DNA of 64,000 bases, from NCBI RefSeq assembly GCF_039975415.1, contig NZ_JBDWHD010000001.1; one strand, 5' to 3'. The DNA is from Ascidiaceihabitans sp039975415 (GTDB lineage: Bacteria > Pseudomonadota > Alphaproteobacteria > Rhodobacterales > Rhodobacteraceae). The position numbers and the translations under genes were made by a program. This document shows, one piece after another, positions 62,001-64,000 of this stretch. How positions within the stretch are numbered: position 1 is the first letter of the stretch; each line of letters begins with the position of its first letter. The notes below the pieces were generated by a model that saw only the letters and a list, made by a program, of their open reading frames with translations, had not been told where the DNA came from and did not search any database.

Positions 62001-64000
62001 CGTCGCGTAGTCGATGTCAAAGCGGGTGAAAATACAGTGCCGTTGACGGTGTCGGCAGGCTGGGGCGCTGGTGCTTACGTGACTGCTACAGTCATCCGGC
62101 CCATGGATGTTGCAGCGGGTCAAAACCCTGCGCGTGCTTTGGGCGTCGCCTATGCGAAGGTCGCGCCGGGGGCAAAAGCGCTTAGCGTTTCGGTAGATGC
62201 AGGTCAGGGCCTAAGTGGCCAAGCCGGCACCTCCGAGGTGCGCGTTAAAGTCGATGGGATCACGCAGGGCGAGACGGCTTATGTGACATTGGCTTCGGTT
62301 GATTTGGGCATTCTGAACCTGACCGGTTTTGATGCGCCGGACCCCGACGGCCACTACTTTGGCCAGCGGCGTCTGGGCGTGGAAATGCGCGACGTTTACG
62401 GCCGCCTGATCGACGGCTTGAACGGTGCCATGGGGCAAGTCCGCTCTGGCGGGGACGCTGTTGGCGGGATGCGGCGCGAAAGCCCGCCACCAACCGAAGA
62501 CCTGATGGCGGCCTTCAGCGGGCCTGTTACTGTGGATAGCGATGGTTTTGCGACATTCACAGTCCCGCGTCCCGACTTTAACGGAACGATCCGCATGATG
62601 GCTGTGGCGTGGTCTGATACGGGTGTGGGGGCTGCGACACAGGACGTTGTGGCACGCGATCCGATGGTTTTGACGGCTTCCGTGCCACGGTTCATGGCGC
62701 CCGGTGATGTCAGTCGCCTGTTGTTGCAAGTGGTGCATGCAGATGGCGCTGCGGGCCAAGTCGCGCTGAACGTAAGCAGTGATGGTTTGTTGCTTGGCGC
62801 GGTGCCTGCCGAATTGCGCGTGGCCGATAAAAGCGCAGTTGAACTAGAGGTGCCTGTCACCGCGACTTTGATAGGCGATTATGCAATCGACCTGACGTTG
62901 GTTACGCCTGATGGTGTGCAGCTGACCAAAACGCTGACACTGGGGGTGCGGGCCAATGACCCCGAAATCTCAACGACACGCCGCTTTTCACTGGGCGTGG
63001 GTGAAGCATTTACCTTTGATGGCAATGTGTTTGCAGGGTTGATGCCGGGCACTGCAAGGGCGACTTTGGCGGCCGGTCCTTTGGCGCGGTTTGACGTGCC
63101 AGGGCTGATGCGACAGCTGGACCGTTACCCTTATGGGTGCACCGAACAGCTGACGTCCGGGGCGCTGCCTTTGTTGGCGGCTGGTGATTTGGCCGGATCA
63201 TTGGGCCGCGATGATGTGCAGGACCGCGTGGATGGTGCGATAGCCCAAATTCTAACGCGGCAGTCCAGCAATGGCGCATTTGGGATGTGGCGTGCGGGGT
63301 CCGGTTACTTCTGGTTGGACGCGTATGTCACCGATTTCCTTAGCCGTGCAAAAGCCGCCGGATATGTTGTGCCGGACCTCGCGTTTGATCTGGCTTTGGA
63401 CAATCTGCGCAACCGCATAAACTATTCGCCAGATTTTGATGAGGGCGGCGAAGACGTTGCCTATGCGTTGTTCGTGTTGGCCCGCGAAGGTGCGGCTGCC
63501 ATGGGCGATTTGCGTTACTATGCGGACGCCAAGGCAACAGCTTTTGGCACGCCACTTGCGGCGGCACAGTTGGGTGCCGCTTTGGCGCAATACGGGGATC
63601 AGACGCGCAGTGATGCGATGTTTGGCCGTGCTGGTGCATTGTTGCTGAAAGCCCGTGCATCCAAGCCGGTTTGGCGTGATGATTTTGGCACCAACCTACG
63701 CGACACTGCTGGTGTTTTGCGTCTGGCGGCCGAAGTGGGCAGCACAGCCGTAAACCAAGTTGCCTTGTCGCAAAGTGTCAGCGGCGCAAACCGCACGTTG
63801 TCCACGCAGGAAGCCGCACAAGTGGTTATGGCGGCCCAAGCGCTCAGTCGTGATGTTGCGGTGCCTGCCTTGACGGTGGATGATGTGCCCGCGCGGGGCA
63901 CTGTGGTCGAGGAAATGTCCGACAGCGCCCCCACAGCGCGGGTGATCCGCAATGTGTCGGGGCGGCCTATTGATGTGACCATGACCACGTTCGGTGTGCC
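59064..64000 (+). CDS. Alpha-2-macroglobulin family protein, 3' end beyond window
   Basis: The frame is open from ATG 59064 (CGGAGGGT before it) to the window end, giving at least 1645 residues. It has a signal peptide (SAIILIFSVATGASAQ). A PAN/apple-like Cys-rich domain follows (QACARACSADSACVAYTFNS), then macroglobulin domains including VFLTTDRGAYRPGDTIFATA and the thioester site YPYGCTEQ with the reactive Cys at residue ~1359 (codon at 63138). Bacterial A2M proteins sit in the periplasm and trap foreign proteases, and are often paired with a penicillin-binding protein 1C gene downstream, which would lie outside. The PAN domain at the N-terminus marks the subgroup seen in alphaproteobacteria. 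The frame shows no lesion. Confidence 0.93.
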   Translation, partial: MRFLSAIILIFSVATGASAQDILPDERYIVTPNVDFYGSDRASLFDTTQQACARACSADSACVAYTFNSRSNACFPKSDVSDRQPYDGAMSAEKIKTTAQAKGLAAARLTDLSFVRSSDLKMAAALARSMGDRFPTNGQSPEAVVSAARSVFGSERVSAYRRIGAAIAFTDASDLWAQFAYVGRRLNAGSNQTKRQGRRDAIPAAVNAYLRAASTGAQVNALQQLAFAYEANNRGKDMIAPLRLAYDIQPREEVSKALDKAINKYGFRIIEHTVENRGPEPQICAVFSEELAKSGVTYGDYVRIDGDVGVTAKGRRLCVEGVQFGSRYQVTFRAGLPDAKGEKLVRDVDLALYVRDRDPQVRFPGRSYVLPRGADAALPVETVNLNEVTLQLRRVSDRNLLRSIQEKYFGKPLSSWQERNFSEDIAQNVWSGTADVQNTLNADMTTRLPIGDVLGGMPPGIYTLTARVPGQNESDGAGATQWFVLSDLGLTTWQGNTGLTVTVRGLSDAQARAGVEVSLISKANAVLAKAVTDADGFATFAPGLSRGSGASAPALIVAQMGEDDIGFLPLTDPAFDLSDRGVAGRPAAPPVDVFLTTDRGAYRPGDTIFATALLRDAQVKAIAGMPLTAILTRPDGVEYSRHLSADAMAGGHVFEMPVGGTAPRGTWRLSLKSDLDAAALASQTVLVEDFLPERIDAKLSLPDAPIRLGDRPPLTVDARYLFGAPGGNLAVEGDVRLRALRRLEAWPGYQFGRHDLQLSTQTRYLEPSRTDDLGRAVMELRMPDGNPEHALYEAQVAVRVTEGSGRPIERRMVRALDLQGAVIGIKPLFEDVLNEGADALFELVSVGGSVDAKWTMNRVRTRYQWYQLYGDWNWEPIVQRTEIASGAVTLGIDPVTVAAPTEWGEYELVVETSGGAYTASSVDFYAGWYGGGDAASTPDRLEMSLDAESYDLGDTATLRLVPRYDGVGLIAVMSGGVIERRVVDVKAGENTVPLTVSAGWGAGAYVTATVIRPMDVAAGQNPARALGVAYAKVAPGAKALSVSVDAGQGLSGQAGTSEVRVKVDGITQGETAYVTLASVDLGILNLTGFDAPDPDGHYFGQRRLGVEMRDVYGRLIDGLNGAMGQVRSGGDAVGGMRRESPPPTEDLMAAFSGPVTVDSDGFATFTVPRPDFNGTIRMMAVAWSDTGVGAATQDVVARDPMVLTASVPRFMAPGDVSRLLLQVVHADGAAGQVALNVSSDGLLLGAVPAELRVADKSAVELEVPVTATLIGDYAIDLTLVTPDGVQLTKTLTLGVRANDPEISTTRRFSLGVGEAFTFDGNVFAGLMPGTARATLAAGPLARFDVPGLMRQLDRYPYGCTEQLTSGALPLLAAGDLAGSLGRDDVQDRVDGAIAQILTRQSSNGAFGMWRAGSGYFWLDAYVTDFLSRAKAAGYVVPDLAFDLALDNLRNRINYSPDFDEGGEDVAYALFVLAREGAAAMGDLRYYADAKATAFGTPLAAAQLGAALAQYGDQTRSDAMFGRAGALLLKARASKPVWRDDFGTNLRDTAGVLRLAAEVGSTAVNQVALSQSVSGANRTLSTQEAAQVVMAAQALSRDVAVPALTVDDVPARGTVVEEMSDSAPTARVIRNVSGRPIDVTMTTFGV

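Overview
The window reads as a chromosomal segment of a marine alphaproteobacterium of the Rhodobacterales (Roseobacter group). The pointers are gene content and style: a GlpVSTPQ-type glycerol ABC operon, the Roseobacter-like motB-flgE-flgK-flgL-flgI order, tandem Hint-domain proteins, an NsrR-type Rrf2 regulator, a vanadium haloperoxidase and moderately high GC. No rRNA, tRNA or CRISPR array is visible. Names were assigned by reading motifs and remembered family features, not by a database search.

Region 1 (1-4.8 kb) is accessory. A dead IS3-family transposase carries three ~35-47 bp palindromic mini-insertions. It is followed by a methyltransferase-like ORF and two paralogous Hint-domain proteins. 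Region 2 (4.8-8.4 kb) is a minus-strand operon behind a clear cobalamin riboswitch: a short His-containing ORF, a DUF1636 metal-binding protein, then ATPase, periplasmic binding protein and permease of a B12-type importer. Region 3 (8.4-13.75 kb) is a decaying amine-type locus. Intact are a flavin monooxygenase, a RidA protein, a DUF1028 protein and a LysR regulator. Broken are a trimethylamine-dehydrogenase-like gene and a divergent polyamine-type ABC transporter. Region 4 (13.9-18.9 kb) is an imelysin / di-haem oxidase / imelysin / DUF1513 operon of the kind linked to iron.

Region 5 (18.9-30.3 kb) is a complete glycerol module: divergent glpR with several GlpR-like boxes, glpD, the ABC transporter genes glpS-T-P-Q with a DUF2160 membrane protein and glpV, a terminator-like hairpin, glpK, and an iron-type alcohol dehydrogenase. 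A lone phnM faces it. Next come a membrane protein and a 687-residue vanadium-dependent haloperoxidase (31.5-34.6 kb), a 745-bp gap, and the hook and motor genes (35.4-41.3 kb).

Region 6 (41.5-64 kb) is mostly housekeeping and stress. It has a PadR regulator with a perfect 18-bp inverted repeat, TrhO, a hydrolase, and NAD salvage genes pncA and pncB. These two flank a divergent NsrR-like regulator and a 53-residue membrane peptide plus group III truncated haemoglobin, probably for nitric oxide defence. Then follow a DMT exporter, arfB behind a compact leader containing an 18-codon ORF with a near-perfect Shine-Dalgarno, a queuosine-precursor transporter, an MFS/mepA/esterase operon, a thioesterase, yggT, recQ, yaaA, a hybrid histidine kinase, and the 5' part of a large alpha-2-macroglobulin gene that runs off the end. 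The most unusual items are the palindromic mini-insertions and the arfB leader.
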